Shown here piece after piece: positions 39,833 to 47,956 of a stretch of DNA of 64,000 nucleotides. Origin of the DNA: Hydrogenobacter sp. T-2. Its GTDB lineage: Bacteria; Aquificota; Aquificia; Aquificales; Aquificaceae. The translations under genes and the position numbers were made by a program. The stretch lies in the NCBI RefSeq assembly GCF_033971325.1, contig NZ_CP117180.1, positions 750,041-814,040 of the forward strand. The letters are read 5' to 3'. Each line of letters starts with the position of its first letter. Position 1 is the first letter of the stretch. The notes under the pieces were generated by a model. The model was given only the letters and a program-made list of their open reading frames with translations. It had not been told where the DNA came from and did no database searches.

Positions 39833-41511
39833 TAGCTACCGCTTATAGGCATTCTCCAGTCCTTTCCAAAGGCTCTTTTTGTTAGCTTTGGACCAATGGG
39901 TGCTTGTCTTCTTTTGTATTCTGCCCTTCTTACCATTCTAAGAACCTTCTTGACAAGCTCCCTATCAAAGCCCAAAGCTACTATATCCTCCAGCCCCATA
40001 CCTTCCTCTATGTGTAGCCCCAAAACTTGGTCAAGTAGCTCATAGGGTGGCAATGTATCTTGGTCTGTTTGATTGGGTCTTAGCTCTGCAGTGGGTGGCT
40101 TTAACAAAACCCTCTCTGGTATGTCTGGCTTTATGGAGTTTCTGTATCTTGCCAGTTTGTAGACCCATGTTTTGTATAGGTCTTTTATGGGAGCAAAGCC
40201 CCCAGCCATATCTCCATATATAGTAGAATAGCCCACCGCAGATTCGCTTTTGTTGGAAGTAGAAAGCACAAGCCAGCCATATTTGTTGGAAAGATAAAAA
40301 AGTATGTTAGCCCTTATGCGTGCTTGCAGGTTTTCTTCTGCTATGGAAAGCTCTTCAGAATCCAAGAGTGTCAAGTATGTCCTATAGACTTCTTTTATAG
40401 GATATTCAAGTAAACTAATGCCTAAGTTTTTAGAAAGCTCGTAAACATCCTCCCTGCTTTCAGAAGAAGTAAACTCCGATGGCATAAAAACCCCCACAAC
40501 CCTATCCTTACCAATGGCATCCACCGCAAGACAGGCAACCAAAGAGGAATCTATACCACCAGACAAGCCAAGCACAACCCTTTCAAAGGAGTTTTTCTCC
40601 ACGTAATCCCTTATGGCTAAGAGGAGAGCCCTGTATAACTCTTCTTCGTCCCTTTGACTTGCCTCCACTCTAACCTTGTGTAGTTCTTTGTTTTGTAGGG
40701 ATATGGAAGCGACCATCTTAGGAGCGGACACATCCCTTTCCCTTAGCCTTAGGTCAAAGAACCTCTTCCTTCTGACCTTCTCCACCTCAAGGCTTACAAA
40801 AAGCAGGTCTTCCTCAAAGGCCCTTGCCCTTGCGATGACTTTACCCTCTGGGTCTATCACAAGGCTTCTGCCGTCAAAGACAAGCTCATCCTGTCCCCCT
40901 ACCATGTTTACATAAACCACATAGGCTATATTATCTTGGGCACGAGCTTTTAGAAAGCTTTCCTTAAACTCATACTTTCCTCTATAGTAAGGCGAGGCGT
41001 TTATGTTTAAAAGCACTTCACAACCTGAGAGGGCATAGTATCTCTCCCATCCATCGGGATGCCAAATGTCTTCACAGATAGAAAAGCCTACTTTTACTCC
41101 CTCTATTTCAATCATCAATGGCTCCTTGCCAGCCCTGAAATATCTCTTTTCGTCAAAGACCGAGTAGTTAGGCAAAAAGGTCTTTTTATAGACTCCGAGG
41201 ATTTTACCTTCTGCTACCACCACAAGGGCGTTATAGAGGTCTCCCTCATAATAAGGCATGCCAAAAACAAGCACTGAAGATAAGCCCTTAGAAAACTTCA
41301 CAAGCTCCTCAAGAGCGAGCATACACATTTCTATAAAGTCATACCTCAAAAGCAAGTCCTCTGGAGGGTAGCCACATAGGGCAAGCTCTGGGAATATAAC
41401 CATATGAGCCCTCTCCTGTGCTTGTTCGGAGAGTAGCTTTATCTTGCTTATGTTAGTTTCTACAGAGCCCAAAAGAGGATTTATCTGAGCTAAAGCCAAG
41501 CTTATAATCAT
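39829..41511 (-). CDS. nadE: Glutamine-dependent NAD+ synthetase
   Basis: 560 residues: an N-terminal nitrilase-type glutaminase domain (Glu in FPELALCGYPPEDLL, Lys in YKKTFLPNY, Cys in VGFSICEDIWHPDGW) and a C-terminal ATP-pyrophosphatase synthetase domain (VLGLSGGIDSSLVACLA, TSNKSESAVGYSTIYGDMAGGFAPI). Makes NAD from deamido-NAD and glutamine. Overlaps the upstream TPR gene by 4 bases. Confidence 0.96.
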   Translation of the reverse strand: MIISLALAQINPLLGSVETNISKIKLLSEQAQERAHMVIFPELALCGYPPEDLLLRYDFIEMCMLALEELVKFSKGLSSVLVFGMPYYEGDLYNALVVVAEGKILGVYKKTFLPNYSVFDEKRYFRAGKEPLMIEIEGVKVGFSICEDIWHPDGWERYYALSGCEVLLNINASPYYRGKYEFKESFLKARAQDNIAYVVYVNMVGGQDELVFDGRSLVIDPEGKVIARARAFEEDLLFVSLEVEKVRRKRFFDLRLRERDVSAPKMVASISLQNKELHKVRVEASQRDEEELYRALLLAIRDYVEKNSFERVVLGLSGGIDSSLVACLAVDAIGKDRVVGVFMPSEFTSSESREDVYELSKNLGISLLEYPIKEVYRTYLTLLDSEELSIAEENLQARIRANILFYLSNKYGWLVLSTSNKSESAVGYSTIYGDMAGGFAPIKDLYKTWVYKLARYRNSIKPDIPERVLLKPPTAELRPNQTDQDTLPPYELLDQVLGLHIEEGMGLEDIVALGFDRELVKKVLRMVRRAEYKRRQAPIGPKLTKRAFGKDWRMPISGSY

Positions 41512-42419
41512 ATATCTCTTCTGACTTCAAATAGTCTTCTGATTACCTCAAGCCTCTCTTGGACTCTTAACTGATTGCTTCGGTCTCCTATAAGCCTGTA
41601 AAGCTCTACAGCTCTTTGGTAGGAGTTTAAGGCTTCTGCAAAGTCGTTCTTCATAGTGTATGCTACCGCAATCCTTTCGTATAAAGACGCTTCTACTTTT
41701 CTGGTTCCTGCAGACCTTGCATAGCTTATTGCCTGTTCGTATTGCTCCAGTGCCTTATCGTAGCTCTTAAGCTCCATGCTTATGTCACCCATCTTTGCGT
41801 TTATCCTACCTAAGGAAAAGATATCATTCAAGGAACTTGCCACTAAAAGAGCTCCATCATAGGCTTTCATAGCCATGGTGTAATCTCTCTTTTTTAACAT
41901 AATATCGCCTATTTTCTCTAAGACTATGAGCTTATCCTTGTCTGAAAGAGACCTGTTTTCAATGCTCATGTAAGTTTTTAGTGCATCCTCTAAGTTATTC
42001 ACCTTTTCATAAGCCTCGGCGAGTCGAAATACAAGAGAAATGTATATACTCTGGCTTATCCTCTCCGCATTTTGCAATACATTCCTATAAAGGTTTATTG
42101 CCCTTGTGTAGTTACCAATCCCTTCGTATGCACTACCTAAATAGAAGGCGGATAGTACCCTTTCCACTTCATCTCTTGCTCTGTTATTTGCCCTTTCAAG
42201 ATAGTCTATAGCCAGAGCGTAATTTCGCAACTCAAGATGAGCTCTTCCTACACACAGATAGGTTGTATAGTTTCTGTTCCCACTTTGAATTAGCCTATCG
42301 CCGTATACTATTGCGGATCTATATTCCATAGCTTCGAGCCTTTTCAGACAACCCAGTGGAGACAAAGCCCAACTACTGACCGAGAAAAGCAAAGGTGTAA
42401 GGATTAAAAGGAGCAACAT
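41508..42419 (-). CDS. Secreted TPR-repeat protein
   Basis: 303 residues. Signal peptide (residues 1-19) and then about seven TPR-like helical pairs (AIDYLERANNRARDEVERVLS, AINLYRNVLQ, KALEQYEQAISYARSAG, ALNSYQRAVELYRLIGD). Predicted periplasmic or outer-membrane associated scaffold; no specific partner can be named. The start has GGGAGGT upstream and a TATAAT within the gap to hfq. Runs into nadE with a 4-base overlap. Confidence 0.75.
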   Translation of the reverse strand: MLLLLILTPLLFSVSSWALSPLGCLKRLEAMEYRSAIVYGDRLIQSGNRNYTTYLCVGRAHLELRNYALAIDYLERANNRARDEVERVLSAFYLGSAYEGIGNYTRAINLYRNVLQNAERISQSIYISLVFRLAEAYEKVNNLEDALKTYMSIENRSLSDKDKLIVLEKIGDIMLKKRDYTMAMKAYDGALLVASSLNDIFSLGRINAKMGDISMELKSYDKALEQYEQAISYARSAGTRKVEASLYERIAVAYTMKNDFAEALNSYQRAVELYRLIGDRSNQLRVQERLEVIRRLFEVRRDI

Positions 42420-42500
42420 TTCTACCTCCCTTTTATATTATAGCACTACATAACTTGACTAATGTAAAAAGTTTTATAATTTATACTGGAGGTTGGTAAG

Positions 42501-42710
42501 ATGTTTATGGAAAAGAACACCAATGTGCAAGACGAATACATAGAAGACCTTAAGAAGAAAGGGGCTACTGTGACAGTGTTCCTCACAAGAGGAAATAGGA
42601 TAACGGGCAAGGTACTTGACCACGACAAGTATACTCTCTTGCTTGAGGTAGAAGGTGAGCCTAACCTTATATATAAGCATGCAATAAGCACCATAGTTCA
42701 AGGGGGTTAA
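42501..42710 (+). CDS. hfq: RNA chaperone Hfq
   Basis: 69-residue Sm-like protein. The Sm1 core (VTVFLTRGNRITGKVLDHDKYTLLLE) and the Sm2 motif with YKHAISTI are clear. Hfq helps small RNAs pair with mRNAs. GGAGGT precedes ATG 42501; a second ATG two codons later is possible. hflX starts at the last base of the stop, the standard hfq-hflX arrangement, which supports the call. Confidence 0.92.
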   Translation: MFMEKNTNVQDEYIEDLKKKGATVTVFLTRGNRITGKVLDHDKYTLLLEVEGEPNLIYKHAISTIVQGG

Positions 42711-43816
42711 TGAAAAGCATTCTCGTAAACCTTATAGAAAACAGCAAGCAGGAAAGTAAGGAATCCCTTGAGGAATTAAAGGAGCTCCTTAAAGCCTTAG
42801 GGGGTCATTGTCTTGGATACATAACCCAAAGGAAAAGCCATCCAGACCCAAAATACTACGTGGGTGCAGGTAAGGTGGAAGAGATAAGACAGGTGGCGGA
42901 GGGAACGGGTGCAGATGCGGTTATATTTGACGCATTTCTTAGTCCCTCCCAGGTGGCAAACCTTGAGAAGGCTATAGGCAAGAGGATAATGGATAGGGCG
43001 GACTTGGTGTTGGAGATTTTTTCTCGTAGGGTGAGGTCAAAGACTGCTAAGCTACAGGTGGAGTTGGCTAAACTCACTTACGAGCTTCCAAGGCTCTATG
43101 GAAAAGGTAAGGAACTTTCAAGGCTTGGTGGTGGTGTTGGAACAAGGGGTCCTGGTGAGCAAGAGGCAGAAATAAGGAGAAGGTGGATAAAGAAGAGGAT
43201 ACAGCAAATAAAGGAGGAGCTTGAGGACATAAAAAGGCAAAGAAGAGAGCAGAGAAAAAGGAGGGAAAGCTCAGGAGACCTAAAGGTGGTAAATGTAGCA
43301 TTGGTGGGCTACACTAACGTGGGAAAGTCCAGCCTTATGAAAAGCCTAACAGGCAGAGAAACCCTAACTGCGGATATGCCTTTTGCTACCCTTGATACTA
43401 CCACCTCTGCAAGGCTCTTGTTCCCTGACATAAAGGTCCTTATCACAGACACGGTGGGCTTTATAAGAAAGCTACCACCTGAGCTTATAGAGTCCTTTAA
43501 GGCTACCTTAGAAGAGGTTCAAGAGGCGGATATAATTTTGCATGTGATAGATATCTCAGACAAAAATTGGCTTGAAAAAGTCAAAGTGGTCAAGCAAATA
43601 CTAAAGGACCTATCTGCGGAGGAAAAGCCTGTAATATACGTTTTCAACAAGGCGGACAAGGTGGTAGAGAAGGAAGAAGACATAAAGTATCTCACAGAGC
43701 CTGCCTTTATGGAAAGTAGGTCTGTGGTGGTTTCTGCGGTAAAGGGGTGGGGGATAGGAGAACTGCTCAAAGCTATCAGGGAAAAGGTAGAAGAGCTTCA
43801 AGGAGCGGTGGGATGA
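42710..43816 (+). CDS. hflX: Ribosome-associated GTPase HflX
   Basis: 368 residues. N-terminal HflX domain (HPDPKYYVGAGKVEEI, FDAFLSPSQVANLEKA, VLEIFSRR), coiled-coil linker, then a GTPase domain with GYTNVGKSSLMKSL (G1), DTVGFIRKLPPELI (G3) and FNKADK (G4). Rescues stalled or heat-damaged ribosomes in other bacteria. Overlaps hfq by one base and purA by 4 (ATGA). Confidence 0.95.
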   Translation: MKSILVNLIENSKQESKESLEELKELLKALGGHCLGYITQRKSHPDPKYYVGAGKVEEIRQVAEGTGADAVIFDAFLSPSQVANLEKAIGKRIMDRADLVLEIFSRRVRSKTAKLQVELAKLTYELPRLYGKGKELSRLGGGVGTRGPGEQEAEIRRRWIKKRIQQIKEELEDIKRQRREQRKRRESSGDLKVVNVALVGYTNVGKSSLMKSLTGRETLTADMPFATLDTTTSARLLFPDIKVLITDTVGFIRKLPPELIESFKATLEEVQEADIILHVIDISDKNWLEKVKVVKQILKDLSAEEKPVIYVFNKADKVVEKEEDIKYLTEPAFMESRSVVVSAVKGWGIGELLKAIREKVEELQGAVG

Positions 43817-45099
43817 AAAAAGACCTTGTTATACTGGGTGCTCAGTGGGGTGATGAAGGAAAGGGTAAGGTGGTAGACCTGCTCTCTGCGGACTTTGACA
43901 TGGTGGTGAGGTATCAAGGTGGGAGCAACGCAGGTCATACAGTAATGGTAGGAGGAGAGAAGTTCGTCCTGCACTTGCTACCTACTGGTATACTTCACGA
44001 GCAAGCCATAGGCGTGGTTGCTCAGGGTATGGTGGTAGACTTAGAGCTTTTGGTAAAGGAGATAGAAGAGCTTGAAAAGAAGGGATTGAAAGTATGGGAT
44101 AGGATATACATAAGCGATAGGGCACATATTGTGCTTCCTTACCATAAAGTCCTTGACTCTCTCTTTGAGAAAAAGGGCAAAATAGGGACTACTCTAAGGG
44201 GTATAGGACCCTCTTATATGTTTAAGTATGGCAGGAAGGGCATAAGGGTCTGCGACCTTGAAGACCCAGACAGGACCTACCAGCTTATAAAGGAAAACAT
44301 TGAGTTTGTCTCCGACCTATGCGAAAAGGTATACTGTGAAAACCACAGGTTGGATGCACAAGAGGTTTTTGAAAAAACTATGGAGCATTATAAAAGGGTC
44401 AAGGAAAGGGTGATAGACACCACAAGGCTAATTTTGGACTTTAGAGGAAGGGTGCTTTTTGAAGGTGCACAGGGCACAATGCTTGACATAGATATGGGGA
44501 CTTATCCTTACGTGACCTCTTCTAACGCTTCTGCACTTGGACTTTCTAACGGCACGGGGCTTCCACCAAAGTATTTTTCAGAGGCAAACTTCTGGGCGGT
44601 ATCAAAAGCCTACACCACAAGGGTAGGAGAAGGTCCTTTCCCTACAGAGCTAAAAGATGCCACAGGTGAGCTCCTCAGGGAAAGGGGTGGAGAATACGGA
44701 GCAACCACAGGAAGACCAAGACGCTGTGGATGGCTTGACCTTGTTGCTCTCAAGCATGCGGTGGAGGTAAACGGTCTTGATGGCATTATAATAACAAAGC
44801 TTGATGTTTTGGATGCCTTTGAGGAGATAAAGGTCTGTGTGGCTTACGAGGTGAATGGCAAGAGGATAGACCACTTTCCTGCGAGCTTAAGTCTTCTTCA
44901 AAGAGTAAAGCCTGTTTATAAGACCTTTAAAGGATGGCTCAAGGATACAAGAGGTGCAAGAAGTTTATCTACTATGCCCTCGGAGGCTTTGGAGTATATT
45001 GATTTCATCCAAGAATACCTTAAAGTGCCGGTGGTTATGCTCTCCACAGGACCAGAAAGGGAAGAGTATTTCTGGCTTTATGAACCCGCATGGAAGTAG
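43813..45099 (+). CDS. purA: Adenylosuccinate synthetase
   Basis: Makes adenylosuccinate from IMP, aspartate and GTP. 428 residues. Motifs: LGAQWGDEGKGKVVDLLS, RYQGGSNAGHTVMVGG, GTTLRGIGPSYMFK, EGAQGTMLDIDMGTYPYVTSSN and the C-terminal TTGRPRRCGWLDLVALKHAV. ATG 43813 overlaps the hflX stop; an earlier in-frame reading inside hflX lacks family similarity. Overlaps the converging metal permease by 22 bases. Confidence 0.97.
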   Translation: MKKDLVILGAQWGDEGKGKVVDLLSADFDMVVRYQGGSNAGHTVMVGGEKFVLHLLPTGILHEQAIGVVAQGMVVDLELLVKEIEELEKKGLKVWDRIYISDRAHIVLPYHKVLDSLFEKKGKIGTTLRGIGPSYMFKYGRKGIRVCDLEDPDRTYQLIKENIEFVSDLCEKVYCENHRLDAQEVFEKTMEHYKRVKERVIDTTRLILDFRGRVLFEGAQGTMLDIDMGTYPYVTSSNASALGLSNGTGLPPKYFSEANFWAVSKAYTTRVGEGPFPTELKDATGELLRERGGEYGATTGRPRRCGWLDLVALKHAVEVNGLDGIIITKLDVLDAFEEIKVCVAYEVNGKRIDHFPASLSLLQRVKPVYKTFKGWLKDTRGARSLSTMPSEALEYIDFIQEYLKVPVVMLSTGPEREEYFWLYEPAWK

Positions 45100-45833
45100 C
45101 TACTAACAAGTAGCTTGTAAAAGAAGGTCATAAGACCCACCAGAGCTTGGAAAAACACAAGGCTGTAGCCTGTGGGAAGGTCAAGCCAGAAGGAAAGAGC
45201 TATAGCCAAAAAGCTCCAAAAACTGCCCCAAGTCCATGCAAAGACAAGACCACGACCGAGGAGCAAGGAAACGAGGGCAGGAGAGACAAGCAGAGAAAAA
45301 ACCACTAGCACACCAGCTAGCTTTACAGAGCTGGCAAGGGTTATGGAAAAGAGGGCAAAAAAGGAAAGTTCACGAAGTATACCACTGATATACCTTCTCA
45401 GATACAGGAGGATTCCTAAAACCGTATATATGCCTGCGGTTTTTATTACCTCCTCCATACTAACAAAGAGAATATCGCTGGCGGTTAGTTTTTTTAGCTC
45501 TTCCATGCCATGAGCGGACATAGAAAGTAGCAAAACCGTCAAGGAAAAGCCCAAGGCATACAAAAGTCCAATAAAAGCCTCTGAATATTCCTTAAGTTTC
45601 TGAGAAATAGCTATCAAAAGACTGGCAAAAAGACCAAAAATTAGAGAAAAGGCGTAGGTATATTCACCATGAAAGACAATAAGAGAAAAGGCAATGCCCA
45701 CTCCGGAAAACTGTGCGACCGCTATATCTGTAAAGATGATTCCTCTTTTAACTATTTCCCTTCCAAAGTAGGCATGAATACCCATAAGCACCACAGAAAG
45801 GAGAAAACTGGAAAGAAAAAGGTCAAGAATCAT
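45078..45833 (-). CDS. Metal ABC transporter permease (ZnuB/MntB type)
   Basis: 251 residues with about eight membrane helices, of the ABC-3 family that imports Zn2+, Mn2+ or Fe2+. Recognisable parts: FTDIAVAQFSGVGIAFSL and ASSVKLAGVLVVFSLLVSPALVSLLL. Overlaps the ZnuA-like gene by 4 bases, forming a binding-protein/permease unit. No ATP-binding (ZnuC) gene is next to it or in the window, which is unusual for this type of importer. Confidence 0.9.
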   Translation of the reverse strand: MILDLFLSSFLLSVVLMGIHAYFGREIVKRGIIFTDIAVAQFSGVGIAFSLIVFHGEYTYAFSLIFGLFASLLIAISQKLKEYSEAFIGLLYALGFSLTVLLLSMSAHGMEELKKLTASDILFVSMEEVIKTAGIYTVLGILLYLRRYISGILRELSFFALFSITLASSVKLAGVLVVFSLLVSPALVSLLLGRGLVFAWTWGSFWSFLAIALSFWLDLPTGYSLVFFQALVGLMTFFYKLLVSSYFHAGS

Positions 45834-46714
45834 TGAGAGAGCCTCCTCAGGATTACATCGTAGAGGTCAAAGAGGTTTTTCACACCTTCAGAGCCCACAT
45901 CGCTGGGAAGAACGACAACCCTTGCACCTATACTGTCCGCCACCCTTTGTGCGGTTCTCATCTCGTTTTTCCTAAAGCCCTCAAGTATTACATACCTTAC
46001 ACCTTGACCCCTTGAGCTTTGTACAAGACTGTCTAAATGCCTCGCAGTAGGTGGTATACCCGGCAGAGGCTCAAGGGTTCCTACCTCTTGAATGCCATAG
46101 CGATTAAGCAGATAATTATAGGTCTTGTGCCACTGTATTACCTTTAGACCTCTGAGCTTTGAAAAGCCCTCATCCCACTCTCTTAGCTTTGCATCCCATC
46201 TTCTAAGAAAGTCTTCAAGGTTAGCGTTGTAGAAGGAGCAGTCTTTTTGATTTAATTCACACATCTTATTCCTTATAGCCCTTGCAAGAATGGGTATGTT
46301 ACGAGGGTCAAAGACATAGTGTGGGTTTCCCTCTGGATGCACGTCTCCCATCTCCCTCGAGACCCTCTCTGGCTTTTCAATTAGGTTTATGAACTGAGAA
46401 AGGTCCAAAAAGCCTGCTCTTCCGGGTTGAATTCTTGGATTGTTAGACTGCTGGAGAAGGGGTGGCAAAAAACCTATTTCGAGGCTTGCACCGTTTATAA
46501 CCACAAGGTCTGCATCCCTCATCCTTGCTATGTGAGAAGGTCTTGGCACCACAAAGTGGGGATCCTCATCCGGACGGGCTATCACATGCACCCTCACTTT
46601 GTCCTTTCCTATCTCCCTTACGAGCTCTCCTATCCATGGATAAGTGGCAACCACCCTTAGCTGGGCAAAAGCAAAGGAAAGGCTAAACAGTAGCAGAGCT
46701 AAAAGGCTCTTCAT
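45830..46714 (-). CDS. Periplasmic metal-binding protein, ZnuA-like
   Basis: 294-residue solute-binding protein of cluster 9. Signal peptide residues 1-17 (ends AFAQ), then VVATYPWIGELVREIG, His in DEDPHFVVPRPSHIARM, VINGASLEIGFLPPLL, HYVFDPRN and the region KVIQWHKTYNYLL, with metal-ligand His near positions expected for ZnuA/TroA. There is no His-rich loop. ATG 46714 has AAAGGAGG eight bases upstream; a GTG nine bases earlier is too close to that site. It lies behind a promoter overlapped by a palindrome (46742-46760), so metal-responsive control is likely. Confidence 0.88.
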   Translation of the reverse strand: MKSLLALLLFSLSFAFAQLRVVATYPWIGELVREIGKDKVRVHVIARPDEDPHFVVPRPSHIARMRDADLVVINGASLEIGFLPPLLQQSNNPRIQPGRAGFLDLSQFINLIEKPERVSREMGDVHPEGNPHYVFDPRNIPILARAIRNKMCELNQKDCSFYNANLEDFLRRWDAKLREWDEGFSKLRGLKVIQWHKTYNYLLNRYGIQEVGTLEPLPGIPPTARHLDSLVQSSRGQGVRYVILEGFRKNEMRTAQRVADSIGARVVVLPSDVGSEGVKNLFDLYDVILRRLSQ

Positions 46715-46741
46715 GGCAAGCACCTCCTTTCAATATTGAAT

Positions 46742-46760
46742 TTGATATTGTATATCATAA
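46742..46760. promoter_or_regulatory. Candidate operator of the znuA-like operon
   Basis: Reads TTGATATTGTATATCATAA, with a perfect inner repeat TGATAT-TGT-ATATCA at 46743-46757. It covers the -10 hexamer of the promoter at 46754-46783. 14 of its 19 positions match the palindrome at 50060-50078, which overlaps the promoter of the porin operon. Likely bound by a Fur/Zur-family repressor, which is an inference. Confidence 0.65.
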
Positions 46761-46783
46761 ACTACCCTCCTCCTTTTTGTCAA
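46754..46783 (-). promoter_or_regulatory. Promoter of the znuA-like operon
   Basis: Minus-strand TTGACA (46778-46783), 18-base spacer, TATGAT (46754-46759). It lies mostly inside the end of the small Cys-rich gene, and the palindrome covers its -10. Confidence 0.7.
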
Positions 46784-46961
46784 GTCTTTTGCCTGCGGAC
46801 TCTATGAGCTTTTTAGCACCAAGGTATACCGCTATTCCTACTACCACTGCAGAAGAGCCTATACAGGCAGGGCAATGTCCACATCCACAAGCGGACATAT
46901 AGCCGAAGGCTCCTACAGAGGGAGCAAGGGGAAGGGTTTTTATAAGGGTTTTCTTAAGCAT
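46755..46961 (-). CDS. Small Cys-rich membrane protein
   Basis: 68 residues: N-terminal segment, a cluster SACGCGHCPACIGS with four Cys and one His, then a hydrophobic helix (AVVVGIAVYLGAKKLIE) and a charged tail. The Cys/His cluster suggests metal or Fe-S binding. GGGAGGTG precedes the ATG. It is upstream of the znuA-like operon, whose promoter lies in its final codons. No family recognised. Divergent from the DUF433 gene, 32 bases apart. Confidence 0.6.
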   Translation of the reverse strand: MLKKTLIKTLPLAPSVGAFGYMSACGCGHCPACIGSSAVVVGIAVYLGAKKLIESAGKRLDKKEEGSL

Positions 46962-46980
46962 GATTCACCTCCCGTGGGCT

Positions 46981-46986
46981 TATAAT
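46981..46986 (+). promoter_or_regulatory. -10 element of the DUF433/PIN-like pair
   Basis: TATAAT directly followed by seven bases and ATG 46994. No ribosome site. An in-frame ATG at 46985 lies within this hexamer and is therefore not the likely start. Confidence 0.6.
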
Positions 46987-46993
46987 GAAAAAC

Positions 46994-47509
46994 ATGAAAA
47001 TAACAAGAGACCCCGAAGTCTGCTTTGGTAAGTATGTAATCCAGGGAACGAGGATAATAGTTTCTGAACTTTTAGAAAACCTACCAGAGTATGAGAGCTG
47101 GTCTGAGTTAATCTCGGAGTATCCAAGCCTCTCGGAATATATGGAAGAAGATTTGTATAACGCTCTTGTGTATATCCTTGGTGGGAGATATGAAAGGAAC
47201 ATATTTATGTGCGTATATAGTAGAAGAGCTGACTCTTGCAAGCGGTTGGCGTATAAGCTAAGAAGACTTGAGAGAAGAAAGACAAGACAAGAACTTTCAA
47301 AACTTCTTCTAATGTTGTTGCGTAGTGTAGAGCCAGAAGAAAACTCTATGGAATATAAATGGCTACGCAGATATAAGAGTTTTCTTAATATAAAAACGGG
47401 TAGAGAAATAAAGAGGGTAAGAAGGAAGTTAGCTGAGCTAATACTCTTGGATTTATTGAGTTTAATAGAACCAAGTGCTGACAGATATAAGAGTGCGTTA
47501 AGAATATGA
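46994..47509 (+). CDS. DUF433-type antitoxin-like protein with C-terminal extension
   Basis: 171 residues from ATG 46994. Residues 1-65 look like a DUF433 domain (ITRDPEVCFGKYVIQGTRIIVSELLE, ISEYPSLSEYMEEDLYNALVYI), a small helix-turn-helix-like domain common in antitoxins. Usual DUF433 proteins are about 75 residues; here a Lys/Arg-rich helical extension of about 100 residues follows (RRLERRKTRQELSKLLLMLL, IKRVRRKLAELILLDLL). The next gene overlaps by 4 bases (ATGA) and encodes the probable toxin. Start chosen from the adjacent -10. Confidence 0.72.
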   Translation: MKITRDPEVCFGKYVIQGTRIIVSELLENLPEYESWSELISEYPSLSEYMEEDLYNALVYILGGRYERNIFMCVYSRRADSCKRLAYKLRRLERRKTRQELSKLLLMLLRSVEPEENSMEYKWLRRYKSFLNIKTGREIKRVRRKLAELILLDLLSLIEPSADRYKSALRI

Positions 47510-47835
47510 AACCTTGCGTATTTCTTGACGAAAATATAACAAAGAGCTTTGAAGCTAAACTTAGAAACGCTGGCTTTAATACATATAGACCACGAAAGGG
47601 GGCAAAGGATGAGGAAGTATTCCAAAGTTGTCTTGCAAAAGGTTGCATTCTTATAACAAAGGATAAAGATTTTTTGAGGGTAGACTACCCCAAATTGAAA
47701 GGCTTTGTATTGATTGAGGGGAAAGACAAACATATTGAGCGGTGTTTTGATTCTATCGTAAAACACATAGAAGTAGGCGTGAAAGTGGAAATAAAAGTAA
47801 ATAGTAATTGTAAAGTTTCTTGGAAACCTATATAG
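47506..47835 (+). CDS. DUF5615 PIN-like toxin candidate
   Basis: 109 residues resembling the DUF5615 PIN-like family: FLDENITKSFEAKLRNAGFNTYRPRKGAKDEEVF, then CILITKDKDFLRVDYPK with the conserved Asp residues of a metal-dependent RNase fold. Paired with the DUF433 gene by a 4-base overlap, as in type II toxin-antitoxin modules. Activity not shown. Confidence 0.78.
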   Translation: MKPCVFLDENITKSFEAKLRNAGFNTYRPRKGAKDEEVFQSCLAKGCILITKDKDFLRVDYPKLKGFVLIEGKDKHIERCFDSIVKHIEVGVKVEIKVNSNCKVSWKPI

Positions 47836-47927
47836 ATTGAGTGAACTTTTAGATATGCCTCTTATCTTTAAGAGATTGGCAGAGTTAAAAATTCCAAGCG
47901 AACATGCGGTCATATTTCCTATAAATC

Positions 47928-47947
47928 TTGGGGGCAAAAGCCCCCAA
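47928..47947. terminator. Hairpin between the PIN-like and porin genes
   Basis: TTGGGGGC-AAAA-GCCCCCAA, 8 bp perfect stem, between two converging genes. The T-run on either side is poor, so it may act as a weak bidirectional terminator. It resembles the hairpins at 15612 and 54576. Confidence 0.55.
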
Positions 47948-47956
47948 ATTAGGGTC

